The notes: a model not told the origin generated them from the sequence alone. A stretch of DNA of 64,000 nt from an uncultured Collinsella sp. (GCA_900541015.1 UQIB01000008.1:1-64000), one strand, 5' to 3'. Positions 52,301 to 62,853 are shown, numbered from the stretch's first letter. Program-made: numbers and translations.

Positions 52301-53305
52301 ATGGACTGCGATGGCTACCCACGCGTTCCTATGCCGTTGATGTGCACCGCCTTTGTGCCGGGGCAGATTGACGCTGCGGTTGCAGGCATTTCCGACCCCG
52401 ATTCGCGCGCCATTGCCGCGGCAGAAGCTCTATACTTTCGCGGACAGGCCGCCCTCGCTGCCAAGACGGCGCGCCCCTATCTTGACGCCACCGATCCCGC
52501 ACTGCGCTATTCCGCATGCTTTATCTGCGGATATGCCAGCCTGTCGCTCAACCGTATCGCCGACGCCCGCCGGTGCCTTGCTGGCATCCTCGATATGCCA
52601 ACCGACGAGGAGTCACCCGCCGTCCACGCCACGCATATCCTGTTCGCCTCGGCCGCGAGCGTCCTGCTGCACTTGCCCTCCCCGTATTCTGCCGAAGAGT
52701 TTTATCCACTAGCGGCGCATCTGCCCGAAGGTCTGCGCCTGTTCGCCAGCTACGTGATGGCGCACGCCTTGTATCTGCGCGGCGAATACGGCCGCAGCCT
52801 AGGCATGGCGGAAAATGCCCTGATCATGAAACAGGGAAGCTATCCCATCTCGGAGCTGTTCCTGCGCCTGGCAGCTTCCATGGCATGCATGAGCCTCAAG
52901 GACATCGACGCTGCAAAAACGCACTTCGGAGCTGCTTGGAACATTGCGCGCCCCGACGGCCTTATCGAGCTCATTGGCGAGCACCACGGCCTTTTGCAGG
53001 GACTCATCGAGGCGTGCCTAAAATCGCAATACCCCGACGATTTCGCACGCATCATCGAGATTACGTATCGATTCAGCTACGGCTGGCGGCGCATCCACAA
53101 CCCCGATTCGGGCGAGGACGTGGCCGACGATTTAACGACCACGGAGTTCACCATGGCTATGCTCGCCTGCCGCGGTTGGACCAACGCCGAAATCGCACGC
53201 CATATGGGTGTGTCGCCGGGCACCGTTAAAAACCGCCTATCAGGAGTGTATGCCAAACTTGGTATCGGAACTCGCGCCGAGCTGGTCGCGCATATGTTGC
53301 GTTAG
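52301..53305 (+). CDS. LuxR-type regulator with helical repeat domain
   Basis: 334 aa from ATG 52301 (GGGAGATGGAAG upstream). The N-terminal ~250 residues are helical and TPR-like (ALYFRGQAALAAKTARPYL, ASYVMAHALYLRGEYGRSLG, KTHFGAAWNIARPDGLIEL). The C-terminal LuxR HTH is FTMAMLACRGWTNAEIARHMG, SPGTVKNRLSGVYAKLGIGTR. It lies 155 nt upstream of the large surface protein gene and may control it. Confidence 0.88.
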   Translation: MDCDGYPRVPMPLMCTAFVPGQIDAAVAGISDPDSRAIAAAEALYFRGQAALAAKTARPYLDATDPALRYSACFICGYASLSLNRIADARRCLAGILDMPTDEESPAVHATHILFASAASVLLHLPSPYSAEEFYPLAAHLPEGLRLFASYVMAHALYLRGEYGRSLGMAENALIMKQGSYPISELFLRLAASMACMSLKDIDAAKTHFGAAWNIARPDGLIELIGEHHGLLQGLIEACLKSQYPDDFARIIEITYRFSYGWRRIHNPDSGEDVADDLTTTEFTMAMLACRGWTNAEIARHMGVSPGTVKNRLSGVYAKLGIGTRAELVAHMLR

Positions 53306-53460
53306 CGACCGGGCCGCCAAGCGCATCGAACGTGTTCCGGAACCCGGCGCTTCGCTCGATTAATTTGGACATTTTGACCCTTGAATGGCACTACCGCCAC
53401 GTGGTGCCTTCTCGCAAAATTGGATTATTTCCACCGATACCTGCGGGATGGGAGCCAAAG

Positions 53461-56400
53461 ATGCTTGATCGCCGTTCGTTACTTGTTGCCGGAGCGTCCT
53501 CGCTGGCGAGCATTATGTTGCCGCGCGTGCCGGGAAGCGCAAACGCCTTCATACTGCCGTTCGCCCCCACCGAGGCATACGCCGATGAAGATGATCCCTT
53601 CAAGGTCTTGGTGCTCTCGCGCACCATGTTTGGTGTGGTCGTAGTCGACGTCGCCAACAAGAATACGCCCATCACGGGTGCCCAAGTCACGCTCACATCG
53701 CGCTATGCCGCAGGCAAGCAGCTCACCGCCACGACCGATGACGAAGGCACGGCCATCTTTGAGGTCGCGCCGCTTTCGGAAGGCTACGTGGACGAGACAA
53801 CGCTTCTCGACGCGTACGACTTTAACGGCGGCATCTCCATTAGCATGGCAGGCTACCGCGATGTCGAGATTCCCCTCGCGCGTATCCAGGGTGGCACCGC
53901 CATAACCGCGCCAACGCGTCCGCTTTCTGACGGCAAGCCGTACTTTCGACAGCTCACGTTCGACGAATGGGACATCCAGTACGCCGACGCTACGTTCATG
54001 ACATTGCCGAAGGACGACACGGCAAACGACCAACCCAACACGCACGCCTTTACCGTGCAGGCACATCTGCCACAGGGTGGACAGGCAACGCTGCACATCA
54101 ACAAGGTAATGCCCGCCACGAGCAGCTCACCCGAAACCGTCACGCAGATTGGCCAAGTCAAGGCCAGCGCATCGGGCGCGAATAATCTGGCGACGTTCAC
54201 GCTCGAAGACACGTTCCTCGATGCAGCGTCGAGCCTTCTGGAAGAAGGATGCAAGCTGCGCTTTGTGCTCGACTACCAGGGCAAGACCTATACACTCTCC
54301 TCCCCCATGGCCGTTGTCACCGCGCCGGCTGCAAAGGCAGAATCGGGCTCGACCACCATCATTCCCACCACCATGGACCAAGAGATCACCCCGTTTGATT
54401 TCCCAGCGGCGTTTCCCGGCATTGGCGGCAACAAGTTCACCTGCTGGATGCCCGCGTTCCCCATTCTGTTCGATTTTTCGTTTGCCGGATACGTGCTGTT
54501 TGGCGGAGGATACAAACCGGTCGGTTACATAAACGATTCGGGCAATCCGGATCCGGAGTACTGGAAGAAGTCACCGCGTGAGTCGGGTGCCAAGCAGGCA
54601 AACCGCTACCTCGACGAAATGGAGGGGAAGTGGAATCAGTACAAGAGTATGAGTGCCGGTTCGGGCACCGATCCAAGGAACACCAAGCTCCTTCGCCACC
54701 ATTGCACGCTGCTGTTCACGATGGATATCGCCACACAGCTGTACGGCTCGCTCGCCTACGATTGGGTGGGCAAAACCTGGGGTAACAACAACGACCCCGC
54801 ATACGGCAATATTAAGGCCCTCTTCCAGGTAAGAACCGACCTCAATTGGACCGAGCAGTTTACCCTAGGACCGGTGCCGTTTTTCCTAAACGTCAACCCC
54901 TGGGTGCTGGCGAAGCTGGCGCTCGCCGTGGGTGCCCACACGCACGGCAGCGGCGCGGCATTTTTTAAAAACATTTCGCTCGACTATTCAAACACCTCGG
55001 GCTCGTTCACCATCCAGATCGGGCTTGCCGTCACCTTTGGCGCCGGCGTTGCAGGCGTCGCTTCGTCTGCCGTGCGCGGCGCCGCATCCCTCACGCTGTT
55101 CATTGGGTACGAAAAGGCAGATGGACACCAGCTTCCGCGACTGCGCGTAGGTGCAGACGTCGATGTCGATGTGATACTCCAGTTCGTAATGTTCAAGTGG
55201 ACCACCAAGGCTTGGTCGGGGTCGTGGCCCACACTCCTCGATTCGTGGAATATGTCGGTGAACAATGGCAACCAGTATGTGCTCCAGCGCTCTGAGCTCG
55301 CATTGGGTGGAGATACGCCTTACACGTTGGATGCCCGCTTCGGCACGCCCAGCAACGCCGAGGCAGGCGGCGTGCCGCAATTTATCGCATCGGCCACCAT
55401 TGTCACCAATTCCGAGCTGCTCGCACGCGCCGAGGTTGCAGCCACCGCGATAAACGTCGCGCCTGTCGTGCGCGATTGGGATCAAGCGGTCACGCGCATT
55501 GAGCTCGAGGCGGACGCGGAGAGCGACGACACGGGACAGATTGAGCATTTCATCCATGCACTGATAGAGAACGACGAAAACGCCGCGCCGATGTATGAGT
55601 ACACCTATATCGGGCAGGCGACGAACGCCGTTGCGGACCCCAACGCCAATTCTGCTGGTGTATCGGAGGACGAGCGTGGCGGCATCAAGCCCTCGAGCGA
55701 CAACGTGCCGTTTTCCGGCGTGCTCAGCGAAGCTCACATGAAGCTGGCGATTATCGCCGGCGTAGAATGCCTGTTCCGTATCGCCTCGGTGCGCTACGGC
55801 GACAATGGCCGCTCGCGTCTGGTGGTGCACACAAAGGCAAACGGCACGTGGTCCGCTCCCACGCCCGTGGACTTTCCCCTTGGGTTTGGCGAGGGCGACG
55901 TGGAGCGCGACGGCATATACGATTACGACTTCGACGTGGTGGAATATACGGACGGAAGAGGAAACCAGGACGCCTATGTGTTGCTGGTCTCGGGCGAGCG
56001 CCGCGACGGCGACAACACCCATTTCGATACGGCGAGCACATCCGGCATGCTGTCCGTTGTGCGCCTGCGCATCAGCAACGACGGAGTTCGCGTGGTATCG
56101 CACACGTCGTGGCGCAGCATCTCGCGCGGCCACCTTCAGGAGGATGGCTACCATTGCCTGCAGTGCCCGCGTATCACGGTGGGCAAGACGCTGGTCGACG
56201 GACGTCTGTCGGGCGCCTACCTCCACCGCCGCGGAACCACCGCAGAAAAGGCGCTCGGCAGCGAGGCTGAGGTTGCGCTGGAGTGCTTTACCCTGTGGTC
56301 GGACGTTTCGGGCGACAGCCTGACGTTCCGCCAAGTTCTCCGCTTTCCGCAAGCACCGTCGAGTATCGAGCTGGGTGAGCCCGAGAATATCAACGGCAAA

Positions 56401-57828
56401 ATGGTGGTGCCCGTTGCATACGAGACCGCAGACGGTTGCGGCTGCGCATCGTACGCCGTGATCGGCCAGTCCATCGCGGGCTGGGGCGTTATGTCGCCAG
56501 ATGCCACAGTACCCCACGCGGTGCCGTGGCCGCAGCACACGGGCTTTTTGGCAACTGTCAACGAGCAGCTGCAGCATGTTACGTGGACGCGAGGCGCATC
56601 GGCATTTGCAACGCAGCCCGTGGGTGCCGCAGGCTGTGGCCCGGCATCGTTTAGCGTAAGCAACAACGGCAGGTGCGTGCTCTATGTAGAGAACACCGAT
56701 GGCAAGGTGGGACAAACCTACGACGAAGAAGGCAACCCGGTTGCAGTGATGGGCAAGCACTTCCGCATCTTCGCCAGCACCTTGGCGGGCGATCTGTTCA
56801 CGGAGCCGTTTGTGATGTGCGAGCTGGACCATCCCGTCGATCAGATAACGACATTTTTGACGTCGGGAGGCATGCTCTCCGCGCTCGCCACGCACATTGT
56901 GAGCGCGGAGAAGAGCGAGGCAGAGCTGCACGACATCGAAGTGCCCTTGGTGGCGTGTGCCACTCCGACGGGCGCCGTTGCTACCTCGGGCGCGGTGGTG
57001 CCCGGAGCAGCAGGCGAATCCTTCATGGTCACGGTGCGAAACGACGGCAACACCTTGCTGACCGCCGGCACGATTGATCTGTACCGAGAGGGCTCCAGCC
57101 AGCCGTTCTCCAGCGCATCCATCGGATTCGGAGCGAACGCACGCATGGCTTCGATCTACGATCCAGAGCTTACCGAGGACGCTTCGGCCAACGACATGGC
57201 ACGCGTGAAGTACGCGCTCGAGACGATGGGCGCACGTTTTGCAACGCACCCGCTGGTAGCCGACAACGGCAACGCCGTGCTGGCACCGGGTTGCACGGCA
57301 CAGTTCCGCATGAGCTTCGCCATTCCCGAGAGTTGGAGCGACGAAGTGGGCAAACGCGTAACGCTGTATGCGAAGGCGCGCAATCTGGTGGCGCTCGATC
57401 CCGTAACGCTCGAAGAAATTCGACCGGGCGCGAACTCGGCGCTGGGTGCTGTACTGCACGAGCTCCACGTGCCCGACGCGGCATGCGAACGCTCAGAAGT
57501 TCAGGTCGGCGTATGCGACAGCGCGGACGCCACAGGGCTTCACGACGCCCCGATGACGGCGGACGGCGATGGTGGCTCAAGTGGCGGCGGTACTGACGAG
57601 GGCGGCGGCTCCGGCGGAAGCAGCTCCGGCAGTGGCAAGGACCACGGCAATAACAAGCGCTCCGGAAAAGCGGGCGCGCTTGCGGGCACGGGCGATGCCA
57701 ACGCTCCCCTCACGGCAGCCGCTGCAGCACTCGCCGCGGCTGGTGCTGGCCTTGTCGCCTACAGCGCCCGCCGCACGGCGCTCGAGATCGACACCGCCAA
57801 TGAGGCCAATTCGGATAGGCCTCGCTAG
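53461..57828 (+). CDS. Large cell-wall-anchored surface protein (1455 aa)
   Basis: From ATG 53461 (GGGAG upstream). N-terminus MLDRRSLLVAGASSLASIML is a Tat-like signal with RR. Residues ~50-130 (NTPITGAQVTLTSR, TTDDEGTAIFEV) resemble a carboxypeptidase-regulatory-like fold. The bulk has no recognised domain; regions such as WLAKLALAVGAHTHGSG and ISLDYSNTSGSFTIQIGL are repeatedly beta-rich. The C-terminus has a Gly/Ser linker, then LAGTG (LAxTG, from residue ~1407), a hydrophobic helix and a positive stretch (SARRT), as in sortase substrates, but with 16 extra residues. Probably a host-contact or adhesin-like protein. Confidence 0.85.
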   Translation: MLDRRSLLVAGASSLASIMLPRVPGSANAFILPFAPTEAYADEDDPFKVLVLSRTMFGVVVVDVANKNTPITGAQVTLTSRYAAGKQLTATTDDEGTAIFEVAPLSEGYVDETTLLDAYDFNGGISISMAGYRDVEIPLARIQGGTAITAPTRPLSDGKPYFRQLTFDEWDIQYADATFMTLPKDDTANDQPNTHAFTVQAHLPQGGQATLHINKVMPATSSSPETVTQIGQVKASASGANNLATFTLEDTFLDAASSLLEEGCKLRFVLDYQGKTYTLSSPMAVVTAPAAKAESGSTTIIPTTMDQEITPFDFPAAFPGIGGNKFTCWMPAFPILFDFSFAGYVLFGGGYKPVGYINDSGNPDPEYWKKSPRESGAKQANRYLDEMEGKWNQYKSMSAGSGTDPRNTKLLRHHCTLLFTMDIATQLYGSLAYDWVGKTWGNNNDPAYGNIKALFQVRTDLNWTEQFTLGPVPFFLNVNPWVLAKLALAVGAHTHGSGAAFFKNISLDYSNTSGSFTIQIGLAVTFGAGVAGVASSAVRGAASLTLFIGYEKADGHQLPRLRVGADVDVDVILQFVMFKWTTKAWSGSWPTLLDSWNMSVNNGNQYVLQRSELALGGDTPYTLDARFGTPSNAEAGGVPQFIASATIVTNSELLARAEVAATAINVAPVVRDWDQAVTRIELEADAESDDTGQIEHFIHALIENDENAAPMYEYTYIGQATNAVADPNANSAGVSEDERGGIKPSSDNVPFSGVLSEAHMKLAIIAGVECLFRIASVRYGDNGRSRLVVHTKANGTWSAPTPVDFPLGFGEGDVERDGIYDYDFDVVEYTDGRGNQDAYVLLVSGERRDGDNTHFDTASTSGMLSVVRLRISNDGVRVVSHTSWRSISRGHLQEDGYHCLQCPRITVGKTLVDGRLSGAYLHRRGTTAEKALGSEAEVALECFTLWSDVSGDSLTFRQVLRFPQAPSSIELGEPENINGKMVVPVAYETADGCGCASYAVIGQSIAGWGVMSPDATVPHAVPWPQHTGFLATVNEQLQHVTWTRGASAFATQPVGAAGCGPASFSVSNNGRCVLYVENTDGKVGQTYDEEGNPVAVMGKHFRIFASTLAGDLFTEPFVMCELDHPVDQITTFLTSGGMLSALATHIVSAEKSEAELHDIEVPLVACATPTGAVATSGAVVPGAAGESFMVTVRNDGNTLLTAGTIDLYREGSSQPFSSASIGFGANARMASIYDPELTEDASANDMARVKYALETMGARFATHPLVADNGNAVLAPGCTAQFRMSFAIPESWSDEVGKRVTLYAKARNLVALDPVTLEEIRPGANSALGAVLHELHVPDAACERSEVQVGVCDSADATGLHDAPMTADGDGGSSGGGTDEGGGSGGSSSGSGKDHGNNKRSGKAGALAGTGDANAPLTAAAAALAAAGAGLVAYSARRTALEIDTANEANSDRPR

Positions 57829-57879
57829 CTCCTAGTTACTTTTGTGAGAGACGCCAACTCGGCTCGTCGAACATCAAAT

Positions 57880-57909
57880 GGGCTGGTTCTGGATACCCAG
57901 AGCCAGCCC
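57880..57909. terminator. Terminator downstream of the surface protein
   Basis: GGGCTGG with TTCTGG (57880-57892) and CCCAGAGCCAGCCC (57896-57909) form a hairpin with an ATA loop, ~50 nt after the stop. Confidence 0.75.
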
Positions 57910-58051
57910 GTTACGCATTAGATGTCGTCAGAGGAGTCGAGTTCTACCTCAATCCTGGCGCGGCGCTTTTTCGCCAACAATCCGCATGACACGTTTTTGA
58001 CAAACGCATCCAACCGCAAACGCAGCAGGACGCATTCGACCGCTTTCAAAC

Positions 58052-58126
58052 TTACTCAGACAGAACCGACTCGGTTTTGTCCGAGTAAACGAATCTCCAT
58101 CGAACTCCGAACGATTGTTCGATGGA
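58052..58126 (+). promoter_or_regulatory. Two hairpins in the parE leader
   Basis: Hairpin A: TTACTCAGACAGAACCG (58052-58068) with CGGTTTTGTCCGAGTAA (58072-58088), 17 bp with one mismatch and one G-T. Hairpin B: TCCATCGAAC (58096-58105) with GTTCGATGGA (58117-58126). They lie ~95-170 nt upstream of the ParE-type gene. They may regulate or terminate; no known family matched. Confidence 0.5.
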
Positions 58127-58220
58127 TTTCGTGTTGGTTGGAATCGTCTGTGGGCTGGGCTATGCTACCTTGACTATCTATATGACTTAAACGCAGCAAG
58201 GGAGCACCGAGAGAGCGAGT

Positions 58221-60218
58221 ATGGCAAAAAACACCGCAAACTATGGTAACGACAGTATCCGCCAGCTCAAGGACGAGGAGCGCGTACGCCTGCGCCCTGC
58301 CGTTATCTTTGGCTCGGACGGACTCGATGGCTGTGCACACGCTGCCTTCGAGATTCTGTCCAACGCCGTTGACGAGGCGCGCCAGGGCTACGGCAAGCTC
58401 ATCACCCTTACCGCCTTTCGCGATGGCTCCATTCAGGTAGAGGACAACGGCCGCGGCTGCCCGCTCGACTGGAACCCCTCCGAGAAACGCTTTAACTGGG
58501 AACTTGTCTTTTGCGAGCTCTATGCCGGCGGCAAGTATAACAACAACCAGGGCGGCGACTACGATTTCTCGCTCGGCACCAACGGCCTGGGCTCGTGCGC
58601 GACCCAGTACGCTTCCGAGTACATGGACGTCACCGTCTGGCGTGACGGCAACAAGTACTCCCTGCACTTTAAGAAGGGCAAGGTCGTCGGCGCCAAAAAG
58701 AAGGCACTCGAGATTGAGCCCAGCGACGAGGACCGTACCGGCACCACCATCAAATGGCGCCCCGATCTTGAGGTCTTTACCTCCATCAGCATCCCCCACG
58801 ATTGGTATCGCGAGACCATGCGCCGCCAGGCCGTGGTCAACGCCAACGTGACCTTCCGCCTGCGCATTGAGGGCGACGATGGCGAGTTTTCCGAAGAGGA
58901 CTTTTGCTACCCCAAGGGCATCGAGGACTACGTGCTCGAGAAGGTCGGTACCGACTACCTCACCGAACCCTTCTTTATCGAGGCCGACCGTCGCGGTCGC
59001 GACCGCGAAGACCTGCCCGACTACAACGTAAAAATCACCGCATGCATGTGCTTCTCTCGCACCTTCATGATGCAGGAGTACTACCACAACTCATCGTGGC
59101 TCGAGAACGGCGGCTCGCCCGAGAAGGCTGCCCGCAGCGCTCTGACCAGCGCCATCGATGCCTACATCAAGCAACAGGGCAAGTACAACAAAAACGAAAG
59201 CGGCATCAAATGGCAAGACGTCCAGGACTGCCTGGTGCTGGTGACCAACTGTTTCTCCACCCAGACGTCCTACGAAAACCAGACCAAGAAGGCCATCAAT
59301 AACCGCTTTATCCAGCAGGCCATGACGGCCTTCTTTAAGGAGCGCCTCTCGACCTACTTGATCGAGAACAAAGACGCCGCCAACAAGATCATGGAGCAGG
59401 TGCTCATCAACAAGCGCTCGCGCGAGAACGCCGAGAAGACGCGTCAGAGCATCAAAACCAACCTGCAGCAGAAGACCGACATGGCCAACCGCGTGCAGAA
59501 GTTCATCGACTGCCGCTCCAAGGACAAGAGCCGCCGCGAGATCTACATCGTAGAGGGCGACTCGGCAGCAGGCGCCATTCGCACCTCGCGCGATGCCGAG
59601 TTCCAGGGCGTTATGCCCGTCCGCGGCAAGATCCTCAACTGCCTAAAGGAGGACTACCCGCGCATCTTTAAGTCCGACATCATCATGGACCTCATGCGCG
59701 TGCTGGGCTGCGGCGTGGAAATCAAGGACAAGCGGATCAAGAACCTTGGTGCCTTTGACCTGGACAACCTTAACTGGAACAAGGTCATCATCTGTACGGA
59801 TGCCGACGTCGACGGTTATCACATCCGCACGCTCGTGCTCACCATGCTCTATCGCCTGGTGCCCACGCTTATCGACGAGGGTTACGTGTATATCGCCGAG
59901 TCGCCGCTCTACGAGATCAACTGCAAAGAGAAGACCTACTTTGCCTACACCGAGCTCGAGAAGAACGGCATCCTCAAGGAGATTGGCGACCAGAAGTGCT
60001 CCATCAACCGCTCCAAGGGTCTTGGTGAGAACGATCCGGACATGATGTGGCTCACCACCATGAACCCCGAGACGCGTCGCCTGATCAAGGTGGAGCCCGA
60101 GGACGTCACCAAGATGGAGACCATGTTCAACCTGTTGCTGGGCAACGACGAGGCAGGCCGCAAGCGCCATATCTCAGAGCACGGCAAGGAATACCTGGAC
60201 CAGCTGGACCTGCAGTAG
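58221..60218 (+). CDS. Type IIA topoisomerase ATPase subunit (ParE/GyrB-like)
   Basis: 665 aa. GHKL ATPase motifs: AFEILSNAVDEARQG, DNGRGCPLDW, GTNGLGSCATQYAS. Toprim domain with EIYIVEGDSAAGAIRTSRD, KILNCLKED and VIICTDADVDGYHIRTL. Short C-terminus (RKRHISEHGKEYLDQLD). With the ParC-like gene downstream it forms the second type IIA topoisomerase of coriobacterial genomes; whether it acts as a topoisomerase IV is inferred. Confidence 0.95.
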   Translation: MAKNTANYGNDSIRQLKDEERVRLRPAVIFGSDGLDGCAHAAFEILSNAVDEARQGYGKLITLTAFRDGSIQVEDNGRGCPLDWNPSEKRFNWELVFCELYAGGKYNNNQGGDYDFSLGTNGLGSCATQYASEYMDVTVWRDGNKYSLHFKKGKVVGAKKKALEIEPSDEDRTGTTIKWRPDLEVFTSISIPHDWYRETMRRQAVVNANVTFRLRIEGDDGEFSEEDFCYPKGIEDYVLEKVGTDYLTEPFFIEADRRGRDREDLPDYNVKITACMCFSRTFMMQEYYHNSSWLENGGSPEKAARSALTSAIDAYIKQQGKYNKNESGIKWQDVQDCLVLVTNCFSTQTSYENQTKKAINNRFIQQAMTAFFKERLSTYLIENKDAANKIMEQVLINKRSRENAEKTRQSIKTNLQQKTDMANRVQKFIDCRSKDKSRREIYIVEGDSAAGAIRTSRDAEFQGVMPVRGKILNCLKEDYPRIFKSDIIMDLMRVLGCGVEIKDKRIKNLGAFDLDNLNWNKVIICTDADVDGYHIRTLVLTMLYRLVPTLIDEGYVYIAESPLYEINCKEKTYFAYTELEKNGILKEIGDQKCSINRSKGLGENDPDMMWLTTMNPETRRLIKVEPEDVTKMETMFNLLLGNDEAGRKRHISEHGKEYLDQLDLQ

Positions 60219-60263
60219 CAGCAAATCGATAACGACGGCCCATAAGAAGTTCAAGAGGAAATC

Positions 60264-62504
60264 GTGGCAAAGAAGAAGACGAAGAACCAGCTAAAGAAAA
60301 AGCAGGTCAACGCCGAGAACGTCATCGGCCTGCACTCCGAGGTCACCGATCAGCCAATCACGCAGACGCTCGAGGTCAACTACATGCCCTACGCTATGAG
60401 CGTCAACGTCTCGCGTGCATTCCCCGAGATTGACGGCTTTAAGCCCTCACACCGCAAGCTGCTCTACACCATGTACAAGATGGGTCTGCTCAAGGGCGAG
60501 CGTCAGAAGAGCGCCAACATCGTGGGTCAGACCATGAAGCTCAACCCGCACGGCGATGCCGCGATCTACGAGACGATGGTGCGCCTGGCCACCGGCAACG
60601 AAGCGCTGCTTGCCCCCTTCGTAGAGTCGAAGGGCAACTTTGGCAAGTATTATTCGGGCGACTTGAGCTACGCCGCTTCGCGTTACACCGAGGCCAAGCT
60701 CTCCCCCATCAGCGCCGAGATCTTCAAGGACATCGACAAGGACCCGGTCGACTTCGTCGACAGCTACGACGGCGCCATGAAGGAGCCGCGCCTGCTGCCC
60801 ACCACGTTCCCCAATATCCTCGTCTCAGCCAACAAGGGCATCGGTGTCGCCATGGCGTCCGACATCTGCGGCTTCAACCTCAACGAGGTCTGCACTGCCA
60901 CAATGCACTACCTGCAGGACCCCGACTGCGACCTGCTCGAATACATGCCCATGCCCGACTTCTCGACCGGCGGCGAGATCATCTACCGCCGCGAGGAGAT
61001 GGAAAAGATTATCGAGACCGGCCTTGGCAGCTTCCAGATCCGCTCCCGCTGGCGCTGGATTCCCGAAGAGCGCATCATCGAGGTCTACGAGATTCCCTAC
61101 ACCACTAAGACCGATGTCATCATCGAGCGCATCGTCAAGCTCTCCAAGGAGGGCAAGGTCAAGGAGATCGCCGACATCCGCGACGAAACCGACCTCTCGG
61201 GCTTGCGCATCGCCATCGACCTTAAGCGCGGCGTCGACCCCGACAAGCTCATGGCCAAGCTCTATCGCTTGACCACGCTGCAGGATTCGTTCTCGTGCAA
61301 CTTCAACGTGCTCGTCGACGGATATCCCCGTGTCATGGGCGTGCGCCAGATCCTGCACGAGTGGGTCAAGTGGCGTATTGAGTCCACGCGTCGCCGCATT
61401 AACTTTGACCTGGGAAAAAAGTCCGAGCGCCTGCACCTGCTGCACGGCCTCGAGGCGATCCTGCTCGACATCGACAAGGCGATCGCCATAATCCGTGGCA
61501 CCAAGCTCGAGGCCGAGGTCGTGCCCAACCTTATGCGCGGCTTCGACATCGACGAAACCCAGGCCGAGTTTGTTGCCGAGCTCAAGCTCCGCAACATCAA
61601 CGAGGAGTACATCCTCAACCGCACCAAGGACATCGCTAAGCTTGAGGGCGAGATTGCCGAGCTTGAGGAGATCCTCTCCAGCGAGGAGAACATCAAGAAG
61701 GTCATCAGCGACGAGCTGGCCGCGGTCAACAAGAAGTATGTGATGCCGCGCCGCACGGGCAGGATCGAGCCCCATGAGGTTATCGAGGTAAGCTTGGAGC
61801 CCGAGGTCGAGGAGTACCCGGTCACCATCATGCTCTCGCGCGATGGCTACCTTAAGAAGATGACGGACCGCGTACTCAAAAAGGCGACCACGCTCAAGTA
61901 CAAGGACGGCGACAAACCCTTTATCGAGTTCCCGTCCTCCAACACGCACGAGCTGCTCGTGTTTACCAACAAGAGCCAGGTGTACAAGTGCAAGGTTGCG
62001 GCATTTGAGGACACCAAGTCGGCCCAGCTGGGCTCGTACCTGCCGACCGATCTTGAAATGGAACCCGACGAGAGTGTCATCTGGGTCATCGACCCCGAGG
62101 ACTACAAGGCCGACGTGTTGTTCGTCTTTGAGAACGGCCGCGCGGTGCGCGTCGCGCTTTCTGGATACGTCACCAAGACCAACCGCAAACGCCTCAAGAA
62201 CGCCATCTACGGCGGCAGCAAGCTGCTGTATGCCCAGGTGCTCAAGGACGATCGCGACATCGCACTGGTCTCGAGCGACTATCGTTTGATGAACTTCAAC
62301 ACGTCGTTGCTCAAGACCAAGACGACTACCAACACGCAGGGCGTCCAGGCCTTTACGGCCAAGAAGGGCCGCTCGGTCACCACCGTCGGCACGACCGAGG
62401 AGATTCTTGGCGCCGGCGTCTCGGCCGAAAAGTTCACCGCACAGAGTCTGCCCTCCGCCGGTGCCCTCATGAAGGAAAATGACATGCCGAGCTTGTTTGA
62501 CTAA
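60264..62504 (+). CDS. Type IIA topoisomerase breakage-reunion subunit (ParC/GyrA-like)
   Basis: 746 aa from GTG 60264 (AGAGGAAA upstream). GyrA/ParC core: FKPSHRKLLYTMYKMGLL, HGDAAIYETMVRLA, and the active Tyr in YAASRYTEAKLSPIS, then DFVDSYDGAMKEPRLLPTTF, and coiled-coil region (LEGEIAELEEILSSEENIKK). C-terminal beta-pinwheel-like region (GYLKKMTDRVLKK, LLVFTNKSQVYKCKV). Pairs with the ParE-like subunit 45 nt upstream. Confidence 0.95.
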   Translation: MAKKKTKNQLKKKQVNAENVIGLHSEVTDQPITQTLEVNYMPYAMSVNVSRAFPEIDGFKPSHRKLLYTMYKMGLLKGERQKSANIVGQTMKLNPHGDAAIYETMVRLATGNEALLAPFVESKGNFGKYYSGDLSYAASRYTEAKLSPISAEIFKDIDKDPVDFVDSYDGAMKEPRLLPTTFPNILVSANKGIGVAMASDICGFNLNEVCTATMHYLQDPDCDLLEYMPMPDFSTGGEIIYRREEMEKIIETGLGSFQIRSRWRWIPEERIIEVYEIPYTTKTDVIIERIVKLSKEGKVKEIADIRDETDLSGLRIAIDLKRGVDPDKLMAKLYRLTTLQDSFSCNFNVLVDGYPRVMGVRQILHEWVKWRIESTRRRINFDLGKKSERLHLLHGLEAILLDIDKAIAIIRGTKLEAEVVPNLMRGFDIDETQAEFVAELKLRNINEEYILNRTKDIAKLEGEIAELEEILSSEENIKKVISDELAAVNKKYVMPRRTGRIEPHEVIEVSLEPEVEEYPVTIMLSRDGYLKKMTDRVLKKATTLKYKDGDKPFIEFPSSNTHELLVFTNKSQVYKCKVAAFEDTKSAQLGSYLPTDLEMEPDESVIWVIDPEDYKADVLFVFENGRAVRVALSGYVTKTNRKRLKNAIYGGSKLLYAQVLKDDRDIALVSSDYRLMNFNTSLLKTKTTTNTQGVQAFTAKKGRSVTTVGTTEEILGAGVSAEKFTAQSLPSAGALMKENDMPSLFD

Positions 62505-62540
62505 CGCCCACAACTTCGTACCGTTAGTTTGGCATTATCG

Positions 62541-62587
62541 CAAAAGGGGGCTGAGTGGCACGCACAATGTCGCTCAGCCCCCTTTTG
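62541..62587. terminator. Strong terminator after parC
   Basis: CAAAAGGGGGCTGAG (62541-62555) pairs with CTCAGCCCCCTTTTG (62573-62587), 15 bp, with a T-run at its right end. Confidence 0.85.
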
Positions 62588-62853
62588 CATCCTCTTGCGC
62601 GTTTTCGCGGCCAACTCACGGGCAGGAATCTGACCAATTCCTTAGGAAGCAAACAGGCAGATATAGGCACCTTGACGACTAAGATGACGAACCTATGCTG
62701 ACACAATCGGTAATACCGTTAACATAGGCGACTCATCTAGGCAACTCACTGGGCAGTTCATCGCGATTTCTTTACGGTCGCCATACGTCCTGCAATTCTG
62801 AGGTTCATATCATAACAACCGTTCCATATGACGCTCGTCAAAAGGAGATAGTT

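Noticed and set aside
54988..57468. 826-codon minus-strand open frame opposite the surface protein gene
   Set aside because: Shadow of a GC-rich plus-strand gene; no ribosome site or recognised domain.
60825..62513. 562-codon minus-strand open frame opposite parC
   Set aside because: Shadow of the ParC-like gene, low-complexity Asp/Val/Leu-rich protein.
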